This document shows positions 1 to 5,747 of a stretch of 8,148 nucleotides of DNA, piece after piece. Within the stretch, counting starts at the first letter, position 1. Each line of letters opens with the position of its first letter. This DNA comes from Bacillota bacterium (GTDB taxonomy: Bacteria > Bacillota_A > Clostridia > Peptostreptococcales > Anaerovoracaceae): the NCBI GenBank assembly GCA_017556895.1, contig JAFYLX010000058.1, forward strand, positions 1-8,148, read 5' to 3'. A program made the translations under genes and the position numbers. A model generated the notes under the pieces. The model saw only the letters and a list, made by a program, of their open reading frames with translations. It made no database searches and was not told where the DNA came from.

Positions 1-154
1 CATTACATTATATTATATCATATTATAAGCAAAAACTATGCCTAAATTACGCGATGCGAAAAGGCCATTTAAATGAATAAATTTTGAGTAAAAACATAAA
101 TATTACATAAAAATACAGACCACACAAGGTAATGTCCTAAAAATAAGAAAAATT

Positions 155-170
155 GTCTTGATTTAAAGAC
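155..170. promoter_or_regulatory. inverted repeat, possible activator (enhancer) site
   Basis: GTCTT and AAGAC flank a 6-nt spacer, about 100 nt upstream of the -24 element. Sigma-54 activators usually bind dyads 80-200 nt upstream of their promoter, so the distance is right. The arms are only 5 bp and the region is AT-rich, so chance is a real alternative. Confidence 0.25.
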
Positions 171-265
171 GCATAAAAAGGGGTTGGGATTTCTTCTTTT
201 TTTATAATAACGACAAAATGAGCCTAAAACAGACATTTCACAAATATTTCACGCAAATAACATAG

Positions 266-282
266 TTGGCATGGAAGTTGCT
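266..282 (+). promoter_or_regulatory. sigma-54 (RpoN) -24/-12 promoter for spmA-spmB-ldcA
   Basis: The sequence TTGGCATGGAAGTTGCT matches the sigma-54 consensus YTGGCACG-N4-TTGCW at all but one position. The invariant GG (268-269) and GC (280-281) are separated by exactly 10 nt, as required. Transcription would start near 293, giving a leader of about 136 nt before spmA. Sigma-54 promoters need an AAA+ enhancer-binding activator; none is encoded in this window. I see no competing sigma-70 promoter of similar quality upstream of spmA. Confidence 0.82.
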
Positions 283-412
283 TTAATAATAGGTGTACTT
301 AAAAAATTAAAAATTTCTACTCTTTGTCTTCGGTTTTAGGGTGGCTACAAGACATTTTGTAAATATTTTTAATTTTACAATTAAATCATAATAGTAAATC
401 AAAATAATAATT

Positions 413-420
413 AAGGAGGA
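413..420 (+). promoter_or_regulatory. ribosome binding site of spmA
   Basis: AAGGAGGA lies 8 nt before the ATG at 429 and 11 nt before a second in-frame ATG at 432. The spacing favours the first ATG. Confidence 0.8.
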
Positions 421-428
421 CACACATT

Positions 429-1139
429 ATGATGAATTATATCTGGGTAGGACTTGTCGTAATCGCTGTAGTGGTTGGCGGTGCTACTGGCAATAGTCAG
501 GCTGTACTGAATAACATTTTTGATTTTGCGCAGACTGCTGTAGACATTTCTTTCGGTCTTATCGGTATCATGGCATTTTTCTGCGGTCTTATGAACGTTA
601 TGGAAAAAGCTGGTCTTTGTGAAAAACTAGGTAAGGTTATCGCGCCTGTAATGAGAAAGTTATTCCCTGAAGTACCTGCTGATCACCCTGCAAACTCTGC
701 AATGGCATTATACTTCGCGGCTAACATCTTAGGTATCGGTAATGCTGCTACACCTTTCGGTCTAAAGGCTATGCAGGAATTACAGTCCTTAAACCCTACA
801 AAGGACATCGCTACTAACGCTCAGTGTATGTTAATGGCTATTTCAACTACTTCCATCACTTTAATCCCAGTAACTGCAATCGGTTTAAGATCTGCTGTTC
901 AGGTTGAAGGTGCTGCTGAAATCATCGCACCAGTAATCATCGCTACTACAATTTCCACAGTTGTTGGTATCGTATGTACTTTAATCTTCCAGAACTTCAA
1001 GGGTTGGAAATGGGAAAACGTTATCGCAGCTGAAATCGCAGCAGGAACATTAGAAATCAACGAAAACTACGCTGGTGATAATCCAATCGTTCTTCCTGAA
1101 GGTTACGGCAAGAAGGCTGATGACAAAGTATTTTTATAA
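429..1139 (+). CDS. spmA: SpmA-like nucleoside-recognition/gate membrane protein
   Basis: This is an integral membrane protein of the spore maturation protein A family (nucleoside-recognition/gate domain). In Bacillus subtilis SpmA acts with SpmB in dehydration of the spore core, but homologues are common in non-sporulating bacteria and their substrate is unknown. The family signature NILGIGNAATPFGLKAMQEL is at residues 99-118. Hydrophobic segments lie near residues 4-18, 41-58, 91-105, 135-153 and 164-187. At 236 aa it is longer than the usual ~190-200 aa because of an acidic, hydrophilic tail from about residue 190. It is followed after 19 nt by its partner spmB. A sigma-54 promoter rather than a sporulation promoter lies upstream, suggesting a metabolic or transport role. 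The family call is secure; the role is not. Confidence 0.9.
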   Translation: MMNYIWVGLVVIAVVVGGATGNSQAVLNNIFDFAQTAVDISFGLIGIMAFFCGLMNVMEKAGLCEKLGKVIAPVMRKLFPEVPADHPANSAMALYFAANILGIGNAATPFGLKAMQELQSLNPTKDIATNAQCMLMAISTTSITLIPVTAIGLRSAVQVEGAAEIIAPVIIATTISTVVGIVCTLIFQNFKGWKWENVIAAEIAAGTLEINENYAGDNPIVLPEGYGKKADDKVFL

Positions 1140-1140
1140 T

Positions 1141-1149
1141 TAAGGAGGT
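1141..1149 (+). promoter_or_regulatory. ribosome binding site of spmB
   Basis: TAAGGAGGT is an almost full anti-Shine-Dalgarno match ending 9 nt before the ATG at 1159. It implies strong translation of the second cistron. Confidence 0.8.
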
Positions 1150-1158
1150 AATTGAATT

Positions 1159-1692
1159 ATGACAGCTATTTTAGAAGCAATCTCCATATGGTCAATACCT
1201 GTACTAGTTGCATGTGTATCACTATATGCTATTATTAAAAAAGTTCCAGTATATTCTGTATTTACAGAAGGTGCTAAAGACGGTTTCTCAACTGCAGTTA
1301 TGATCATCCCTTACTTAACAGCTATGCTTTGCGGTATTGGTATGTTCAGAGCTTCTGGTTGTATGGATTTCGTAACAGACTTATTAGGACCTATCACTAG
1401 CCTAATCAACTGCCCACCAGAAACAATTCCTTTCATGATCATGAGATCATTCTCCGGTGGTGCTGCTGAAGGTCTAATGTCTGACCTAATTTCTACATAT
1501 GGTACTCAGTCCCAGATCGGTAGAATTGCATCCGTAGGTTTAGGTTCCACAGAAACTACATTCTACATCGTTGCAGTTTACTTCGGTTCCGTTGGTGTAT
1601 CTAAGACTAGACACTCCATCGCTGCTGGTTTATTAGGTGACTTAGCATCCTTCTTAGCTTCCGTATTCATCGTTAACATCATGTGGTTCTAA
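1159..1692 (+). CDS. spmB: SpmB-like nucleoside-recognition/gate membrane protein
   Basis: This 177-aa membrane protein is of normal SpmB length and belongs to the same gate-domain superfamily as SpmA; the two are thought to form one membrane complex. Family motifs are VPVYSVFTEGAKDGF (29-43), PYLTAMLCGIGMFR (51-64), RSFSGGAAEG (96-105) and the stretch from GSTETTFY (129) to KTRHSI (149-154). Hydrophobic segments lie near 8-26, 45-61, 132-146 and 155-175. It has its own strong ribosome binding site. The next gene starts 5 nt after its stop, so the three genes form one transcription unit. The pair could be a transporter or channel for a small solute, which is inference. The sequence does not show whether the organism sporulates. 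Confidence 0.9.
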   Translation: MTAILEAISIWSIPVLVACVSLYAIIKKVPVYSVFTEGAKDGFSTAVMIIPYLTAMLCGIGMFRASGCMDFVTDLLGPITSLINCPPETIPFMIMRSFSGGAAEGLMSDLISTYGTQSQIGRIASVGLGSTETTFYIVAVYFGSVGVSKTRHSIAAGLLGDLASFLASVFIVNIMWF

Positions 1693-1697
1693 TCGAC

Positions 1698-2618
1698 ATG
1701 AAGTTTCCAAAGAAGCTAGAAAAAGGCGATACAATTGCTTTGGTTTGCACTAGCTCCGGTGTTAAAACTGAACGTATTGCTGAATGTGTAAAGGCTATGG
1801 AAGACCTTGGATACAAGGTTAAAACTGCTGGTAATTTAGATGGACACTATGCAGGTTACATGGCTGGCACTGGTAAAGAACGTGCCGAATGGCTGAATAA
1901 AATGTTCGCTGATTCAGAAGTGGATGCCATTTTCTGTGTTAGAGGCGGAGATGGATCAAGCCGTATGATGGAGTATCTTGATTACGATTTAATCAAGGCA
2001 AACCCTAAGATTTTCGTTGGTTACAGTGATGTAACTAACTTACATCTTGCATTGACTCAGAAATGTGATTTTGTTACTTTCCACGGTCCAATGGTTTCAT
2101 CAAATATCGTAGATAGTTTTGACGAAGAAACTGCTGAGTCATTATTTACAGCTTTAAATGCTGATGAAGCTTATGAATTCAAGAACCCTAAGGGCTTTGA
2201 TATTAAAGTATTGAAAGAGGGCAAAGCCACTGGTAAAATAATTGGTGGAAACCTTTCATTACTTTCTGCTAGTGTTGGAACTCCATATGAGGCTGACACA
2301 GAAGGAAATATTTTATTCATTGAAGAAGTTTGCGAGCCTATGTCAAAGGTTGAAAAATGGGCGTACCATTTAAGAAACGCTGGCATTCTTAAAAAGTGCA
2401 GTGGCATTATCTTGGGACAGTTCACTAAAGTTTTAAACGAAGATCTTCCCGAATATGATGAAATTAAGACTTTTGAAGAAATTCTTGAAGGTCTTGACAT
2501 CCCAGTAATGTACAATATAGAATCCGGACATGGTAAGCCAATGATGACAATCCCTATGGGTGCAACTTGTCATATGGATACAGAAACAAAAACTATTAAG
2601 TTTGAAGTTGAAAGATAA
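1698..2618 (+). CDS. ldcA: LD-carboxypeptidase, LdcA/MccF family (peptidase S66)
   Basis: This 306-aa enzyme of family S66 removes the terminal D-alanine from murein tetrapeptides in the cytoplasm during wall recycling; relatives (MccF) cleave microcin C-type acyl-sulfamates. It has no signal peptide. The N-terminal KLEKGDTIALVCTSSG is typical of the family. The nucleophile is the Ser of VGYSDVTN (about residue 110), and the Ser-Glu-His triad is completed by Glu of LFIEEVCEP (about 209) and His of SGHGKP (about 278). I chose ATG 1698, 5 nt after the spmB stop. A GTG at 1683 would overlap spmB by 10 nt and add 5 residues. Neither start has a clear Shine-Dalgarno, so translation is probably coupled to spmB. 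Murein recycling fits the lysA downstream; an MccF-like self-immunity or detoxification role is possible. Confidence 0.9.
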   Translation: MKFPKKLEKGDTIALVCTSSGVKTERIAECVKAMEDLGYKVKTAGNLDGHYAGYMAGTGKERAEWLNKMFADSEVDAIFCVRGGDGSSRMMEYLDYDLIKANPKIFVGYSDVTNLHLALTQKCDFVTFHGPMVSSNIVDSFDEETAESLFTALNADEAYEFKNPKGFDIKVLKEGKATGKIIGGNLSLLSASVGTPYEADTEGNILFIEEVCEPMSKVEKWAYHLRNAGILKKCSGIILGQFTKVLNEDLPEYDEIKTFEEILEGLDIPVMYNIESGHGKPMMTIPMGATCHMDTETKTIKFEVER

Positions 2619-2628
2619 TAACCTTCAT

Positions 2629-2654
2629 GAGGTGGCGGCCCAAACCGCCACCTC
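2629..2654 (+). terminator. strong hairpin after ldcA, weak or no T-tract
   Basis: GAGGTGGCGG and CCGCCACCTC form a perfect 10-bp GC-rich stem around the 6-nt loop CCCAAA, 11 nt after the ldcA stop. The following bases, GATTAAATAAC, are not a T-tract. It may be a leaky terminator allowing read-through into lysA, or a 3'-end stabilising/processing hairpin. The stem is certain; the function is not. Confidence 0.6.
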
Positions 2655-2724
2655 GATTAAATAACTATGAAAACAATTGGTTTAAGACTGTTTATATAAC
2701 AAAAAATAATATTAAGATACAACT

Positions 2725-2730
2725 AGGAGA
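2725..2730 (+). promoter_or_regulatory. ribosome binding site of lysA
   Basis: AGGAGA ends 9 nt before the ATG at 2740. In the 85 nt between the hairpin and lysA I see only a poor extended -10-like sequence (TGTTTATAT, 2689-2697) without a matching -35. A lysA promoter is therefore not established, and there is no room for a lysine riboswitch. Confidence 0.6.
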
Positions 2731-2739
2731 CAAGGAATA

Positions 2740-4020
2740 ATGATTAGAGAAACAAGAGAAGGAAAGTTATTCTTCGACGGCTGTGACATGACTGAAATTG
2801 CTAAAAAGTATGGCACACCGCTATATGTTTATTCAGAAAACGATATCATCGGCAGATTCGATGATTTAAGAAAGAACTTTGTAGAAAAGTATGAAAGAGT
2901 AAGAGTAGCATATGCTGCTAAGGCATTTTTCCCGCTTGCAATGGCTAAGCTTGTTGATGAATGTGGCATGTGTGTTGACGTAGTTTCTGGCGGTGAATTA
3001 TATACAGCTATCAAAGCTGGTTTCCCTGCAGAAAAGATCGAATTTAACGGAAACAACAAGAGCATTAAGGAACTTGAAATGGCAGTAGAGTACGAAATCG
3101 GCAGAATCATCGTAGACAGCCTTCAGGAAGTTGCTCTAATCGAAAAGATTTGTAAGGAAAAGGGAAAAGTTGCTAAGATTTTATTCAGAGTAACACCTGG
3201 CGTTAAGTCCAGCTCCCATGACTATATCGTAACTGGTAAGAAGGATTCCAAGTTTGGTATTCCTCTAGATGACGAAATCATCATGCCACAGATTAAGGCA
3301 GCAATTGATTCCGAATACATCGACTTCTATGGCCTACACTTCCACGTAGGTTCACAGTTATTCGACAACGATTCTCATCTTCAGGCGACAGACATCATCC
3401 TAGGTCTAGTTGACAAGATCAGAAACGAATTCGGTTACGAAATGAAGGAATTAAACGTAGGCGGCGGCTTCGGTGTAACTTACGTTGACGAAGAAAGAAT
3501 GCCATACGCATACTTCACAGATGCAATGATGGAAAAGATCGAAAAGTACTACGCAGAGAAGGGTGTTACAAGACCTAACGTAGTAATCGAACCAGGCAGA
3601 AGTATCGCAGCTGAAGCTGGTTTAACTCTTTACACAATCGGAAGCATTAAGGACATCCCTGGCATCAGAAAGTACGTTTCTGTTGACGGCGGTATGACTG
3701 ACAATATTAGACCTGCTTTATACCAGGCTGTTTACACTGGCGTAATCGCTAACAAGGCAGACCAGGAAAAGACAGAAAAGGTAACAATTTGTGGTAAGTG
3801 CTGTGAATCCGGAGATATCTTAATCACAGATTTAGATATCGCTACTCCTGAAGCTGGAGATACTTTCGCTATCTTCTCTACAGGTGCTTATGGATACACA
3901 ATGGCTTCTAACTACAACAAGAATACAATCCCTGGCGTAGTATTCGTTAAGGATGGTGTAGACAGAGTAGTAGTAAAGCCTCAGACTTACGATGATATGC
4001 TAGCAAATGAAATCCTATAA
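2740..4020 (+). CDS. lysA: diaminopimelate decarboxylase
   Basis: This PLP enzyme (fold type III) decarboxylates meso-2,6-diaminopimelate to L-lysine, the last step of lysine synthesis. At 426 aa it has normal family length. The PLP lysine is K61 in VAYAAKAF. Other signatures are HVGSQ (202-206), the phosphate-binding GGGFG (241-245), EPGRS (284-288), VDGGMTDNIRPALY (315-328), CCESGD (354-359, with C355 the catalytic cysteine acting across the dimer) and GAYGYTMASNYN (382-393). It lies 121 nt after ldcA in the same direction, separated by a hairpin, so it may be co-transcribed by read-through. Its product comes from a wall amino acid, which fits a link with LD-carboxypeptidase. Codon use rich in ATC, AAG and AGA resembles spmA/spmB and suggests high expression. 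Ornithine or other decarboxylases of the fold lack this CESGD context, so the call is firm. Confidence 0.96.
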   Translation: MIRETREGKLFFDGCDMTEIAKKYGTPLYVYSENDIIGRFDDLRKNFVEKYERVRVAYAAKAFFPLAMAKLVDECGMCVDVVSGGELYTAIKAGFPAEKIEFNGNNKSIKELEMAVEYEIGRIIVDSLQEVALIEKICKEKGKVAKILFRVTPGVKSSSHDYIVTGKKDSKFGIPLDDEIIMPQIKAAIDSEYIDFYGLHFHVGSQLFDNDSHLQATDIILGLVDKIRNEFGYEMKELNVGGGFGVTYVDEERMPYAYFTDAMMEKIEKYYAEKGVTRPNVVIEPGRSIAAEAGLTLYTIGSIKDIPGIRKYVSVDGGMTDNIRPALYQAVYTGVIANKADQEKTEKVTICGKCCESGDILITDLDIATPEAGDTFAIFSTGAYGYTMASNYNKNTIPGVVFVKDGVDRVVVKPQTYDDMLANEIL

Positions 4021-4041
4021 TACATCAAACTAACTAACCCT

Positions 4042-4082
4042 TTTAAGAGCACAGTGCTATTTTACAGAACTGTGCTCTTAAA
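4042..4082 (+). terminator. hairpin terminator-like element after lysA
   Basis: A perfect 14-bp stem (4042-4055 with 4069-4082; core AAGAGCACAGT/ACTGTGCTCTT) encloses a 13-nt loop, 21 nt after the lysA stop. What follows is CATATATGCAATATT rather than a run of T, so termination may rely on stem strength. It separates lysA from the next transcription unit. Confidence 0.65.
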
Positions 4083-4114
4083 CATATATGCAATATTAAT
4101 ATTTAATATTTGAT

Positions 4115-4120
4115 TATAAT
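4115..4120 (+). promoter_or_regulatory. possible -10 box for the 4142 gene
   Basis: TATAAT lies 21 nt before the start codon. No recognisable -35 sits at the right distance in the surrounding AT-rich sequence (AATATTAATATT palindrome at 4092-4103). Chance matches are common in such DNA. Confidence 0.3.
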
Positions 4121-4141
4121 TATATTGGAAGGAAAAGTTTT

Positions 4142-4915
4142 ATGAATATTTCGGAACGAGTGAATAAGCTAAAAGGTCATATCGGAATTTATTATAAAAA
4201 TTTATTGACTGGTGAAACTGCCTGCTATAATGCGGATCATGAATTTATTCCGGCAAGCGTTATTAAACTTCCGATAGTGATGGCTATCTACAAAATGGCA
4301 GCAGAGGGCAGAGCTGATTTGTCAGAAAAGTTAAAGGTAACCTATGAATGCAGGGTTCCAAGCTGCGGGGCTTTTAACGCTTTTACAGATGAACCGCTAG
4401 TAGATGTTAAGACTCTCTGCAATCTTGCTATTGTAATTAGTGATAATACTGCATCCAATATGCTTACATCTCACTTTGGAATAGAAACCCTAAACCGTGA
4501 ATTTAAGGAGATGGGGCTAAAAAGAACGCATATTGAAAGACTGTTTTATGACGACGAAATGCAAGAAAAAGGGTATAATAATAAAGCAGTACCTTGTGAA
4601 ATAGGAGAGTTGTTGGAGCAGATCCACAATAGAACTTTTGTATCCCAAAAGATTTCCCAGGAAATATGGGAAATAATAGAGAGTCAGCAACTTAGAGACA
4701 AAATTGCCTCATATATTGAAGATTTTGCACCTGTTGGAAATAAGACTGGAGGTGCAAGAGGCATTACGTGTGACGTTGCTTTGGTTGAGGGTGACAGACC
4801 TTTTATATTAACATTTATGGCAAATGAAACGGATGTCCCTGCTACAGATGATTTTATTAGACATTTAGGAAGAGATATTTATAAGGAGACTAAAGATGGC
4901 ATCAGAATATACTAG
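4142..4915 (+). CDS. serine hydrolase, class A beta-lactamase-like fold, no signal peptide
   Basis: The protein has the three penicillin-recognising motifs in class A order and spacing: SVIK (39-42, catalytic Ser39 and Lys42), SDN (100-102) and KTG (201-203), followed by ARGITCDVALV like the class A beta-3/beta-4 strands. It belongs to the Beta-lactamase2 group of serine hydrolases. Two points argue against a true beta-lactamase. There is no signal peptide or membrane anchor: residues 1-30 are charged and SxxK comes at residue 39. There is also no ExxLN glutamate needed for deacylation; the omega-loop region reads FYDDEMQEKGYNNKAVP (135-151), with E139 the only nearby candidate. A cytoplasmic peptidase, esterase or amidase is possible. 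The AAGGA at 4129-4133, 8 nt before ATG, supports the start. The zinc-ribbon gene downstream overlaps its end by 20 nt, implying coupled expression. The true substrate is unknown. Confidence 0.83.
   Translation: MNISERVNKLKGHIGIYYKNLLTGETACYNADHEFIPASVIKLPIVMAIYKMAAEGRADLSEKLKVTYECRVPSCGAFNAFTDEPLVDVKTLCNLAIVISDNTASNMLTSHFGIETLNREFKEMGLKRTHIERLFYDDEMQEKGYNNKAVPCEIGELLEQIHNRTFVSQKISQEIWEIIESQQLRDKIASYIEDFAPVGNKTGGARGITCDVALVEGDRPFILTFMANETDVPATDDFIRHLGRDIYKETKDGIRIY
4883..4888 (+). promoter_or_regulatory. ribosome binding site inside the hydrolase gene
   Basis: AAGGAG lies 7 nt before the ATG at 4896, within the last 33 nt of the hydrolase coding region. It fixes the start of the zinc-ribbon gene and makes the 20-nt overlap real rather than an artefact of start choice. 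Confidence 0.7.
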
Positions 4916-5282
4916 AAGAGAAAATGCGATATGTGATATCCCTCAGGATTTTGCGGACAAAAGAATAGGCTCATGTCCTTTCTGCAAAGTTGAAGAACCA
5001 AAGTGGCTGGTAAAAGAAGAATGGAAACTATTTGGCAACAACTATTATTTCAAGTGTCCTCATTGCGAGACAGAACTTATGGCCACTAAGGATGATGTTA
5101 CAGGTATGTCATTAACTGCAGCGAGTGCTGCTGGTAAGAAGAAGCAGAAGGCCGGAAAGATTGTTAACGAGCCATACTTAACTGTAGTGAAGATTGGGTT
5201 AGCTGCGAAGACACACGACAATATCTTGCTTCAAGGCGAGGAACTTACAATTCCACAGTTAAAGGAACTTGCAAATAAATAA
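4896..5282 (+). CDS. small zinc-ribbon protein of unknown function
   Basis: I do not recognise this 128-aa protein. Two CxxC knuckles, CPFC (27-30) and CPHC (54-57), are 23 residues apart and surround hydrophobic/aromatic residues, as in a zinc ribbon. A basic, Ala/Gly-rich linker (about 75-88, with KKKQKAGK) leads to a compact C-terminal segment rich in Val, Ile and Leu that ends in LTIPQLKELANK, which looks like a short strand-helix module. It has no membrane segment and no signal peptide. It overlaps the serine hydrolase by 20 nt in another frame and has a good ribosome binding site, so the two are likely made together. Nucleic-acid or protein binding is possible. The coding call is firm and the function is open. 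Confidence 0.8.
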   Translation: MASEYTRRENAICDIPQDFADKRIGSCPFCKVEEPKWLVKEEWKLFGNNYYFKCPHCETELMATKDDVTGMSLTAASAAGKKKQKAGKIVNEPYLTVVKIGLAAKTHDNILLQGEELTIPQLKELANK

Positions 5283-5329
5283 GCGCTTTAGTATGGTGGA
5301 ATACAAAACATAGATCAATAGGCCTTAAA

Positions 5330-5386
5330 AAAGGGGATGCAAGCTCATGCCGACTGAATTAGCCGGATGAAGCTTACATCCCCTTT
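5330..5386. terminator. long imperfect bidirectional terminator hairpin
   Basis: AAAGGGGATG (5330-5339) pairs with CATCCCCTTT (5377-5386). After one mismatch, AAGCT (5341-5345) pairs with AGCTT (5371-5375), and shorter inner pairings (CAT/ATG, CCG/CGG, CT/AG) continue towards a GAATT loop. On the minus strand the stem is followed by a run of six T (5332-5327), an intrinsic terminator for the convergent mrp unit. On the plus strand it is followed by AGTTTTAATTAATT, a weaker T-rich stretch. It sits 47 nt after the zinc-ribbon gene and 50 nt after the minus-strand membrane-protein gene, exactly where a shared terminator is expected. Confidence 0.8.
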
Positions 5387-5436
5387 AGTTTTAATTAATT
5401 TGAAAAAGATAATTTTCAATCGGGTTTAACCTAGGC

Positions 5437-5709
5437 TTATGAGTATAGTCCGCACTCATAAAGCACATATACAGTGATAAGTGCGCACAATGATAAAAGT
5501 CCAAGTGAACCTCTGACATTATTCTTTTTTCTTTCTTCAAAGTATGTTTTACCAATCAAAATGGCAGATGTTACTGTCATTATGGCTGTGATTGTAGCCT
5601 TTGCAGTTTCGCCTAAATTGAACATAGGCAGAACCAAAAGCATAACCGCTACATAAATTATTTGGTAAACTACTAAGATTACTGTTGAATTACTTTCGCT
5701 TGATTTCAT
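5437..5709 (-). CDS. small three-helix membrane protein, unknown
   Basis: This 90-aa protein is not one I recognise. It has three hydrophobic segments, near residues 9-29, 35-53 and 67-88, with a basic loop EERKKNN (58-64) between the second and third. That suggests the loop is cytoplasmic. No catalytic or metal-binding motif is seen. A clean AAGGAGG (5717-5723 on the plus strand) lies 7 nt before the start. The gene begins 38 nt after the mrp stop in the same direction with no terminator between, so it is likely the second gene of an mrp operon, ended by the 5330-5386 hairpin. Confidence 0.72.
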   Translation of the reverse strand: MKSSESNSTVILVVYQIIYVAVMLLVLPMFNLGETAKATITAIMTVTSAILIGKTYFEERKKNNVRGSLGLLSLCALITVYVLYECGLYS

Positions 5710-5747
5710 TGATGGGCCTCCTTAGTGTATATAGCAGAAAGGCATCA

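Larger units (their letters stand above)
1..428. other. AT-rich non-coding leader upstream of spmA
   Basis: I find no credible gene on either strand in this stretch, which is very AT-rich and broken by stops in all frames. It holds a sigma-54 promoter (266-282), a short inverted repeat (155-170), a repeated AGACATTT-N3-AAATATTT element (231-249 and 350-368), a 10-bp palindrome CATTTAAATG (66-75), a 7-bp AT hairpin (357-380) and the spmA ribosome binding site (413-420). The length fits a sigma-54 control region with upstream activator sites. Where the gene to the left ends is not visible. Confidence 0.7.

Noticed and set aside
175..201. AAAAAG/CTTTTT pairing before a T-run, possible terminator of an upstream gene
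   Set aside because: Only 6 weak pairs with a 15-nt loop and no gene visible on the left; chance in AT-rich DNA.
571..584. Second TGGCA...TGC sigma-54-like match
   Set aside because: The GG-GC spacing is 9 rather than 10 and it lies within the spmA coding region.
1683..1697. GTG start for ldcA overlapping spmB
   Set aside because: It gives five extra residues not typical of the family and has no ribosome binding site; ATG 1698 next to the spmB stop is the better start.
2171..2515. Antisense open frame of 114 aa
   Set aside because: It lies fully inside ldcA, whose active-site motifs are intact; no ribosome binding site or recognisable domain.
2619..2739. Lysine riboswitch or T-box before lysA
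   Set aside because: The gap is 121 nt and holds only one simple hairpin; far too short and lacking the expected multi-stem core.
2829..3110. Antisense open frame of 93 aa
   Set aside because: Shadow of lysA, including its PLP-lysine region.
4142..4915. Antibiotic-resistance beta-lactamase
   Set aside because: No signal peptide and no ExxLN glutamate; the motifs show only the fold and serine chemistry.
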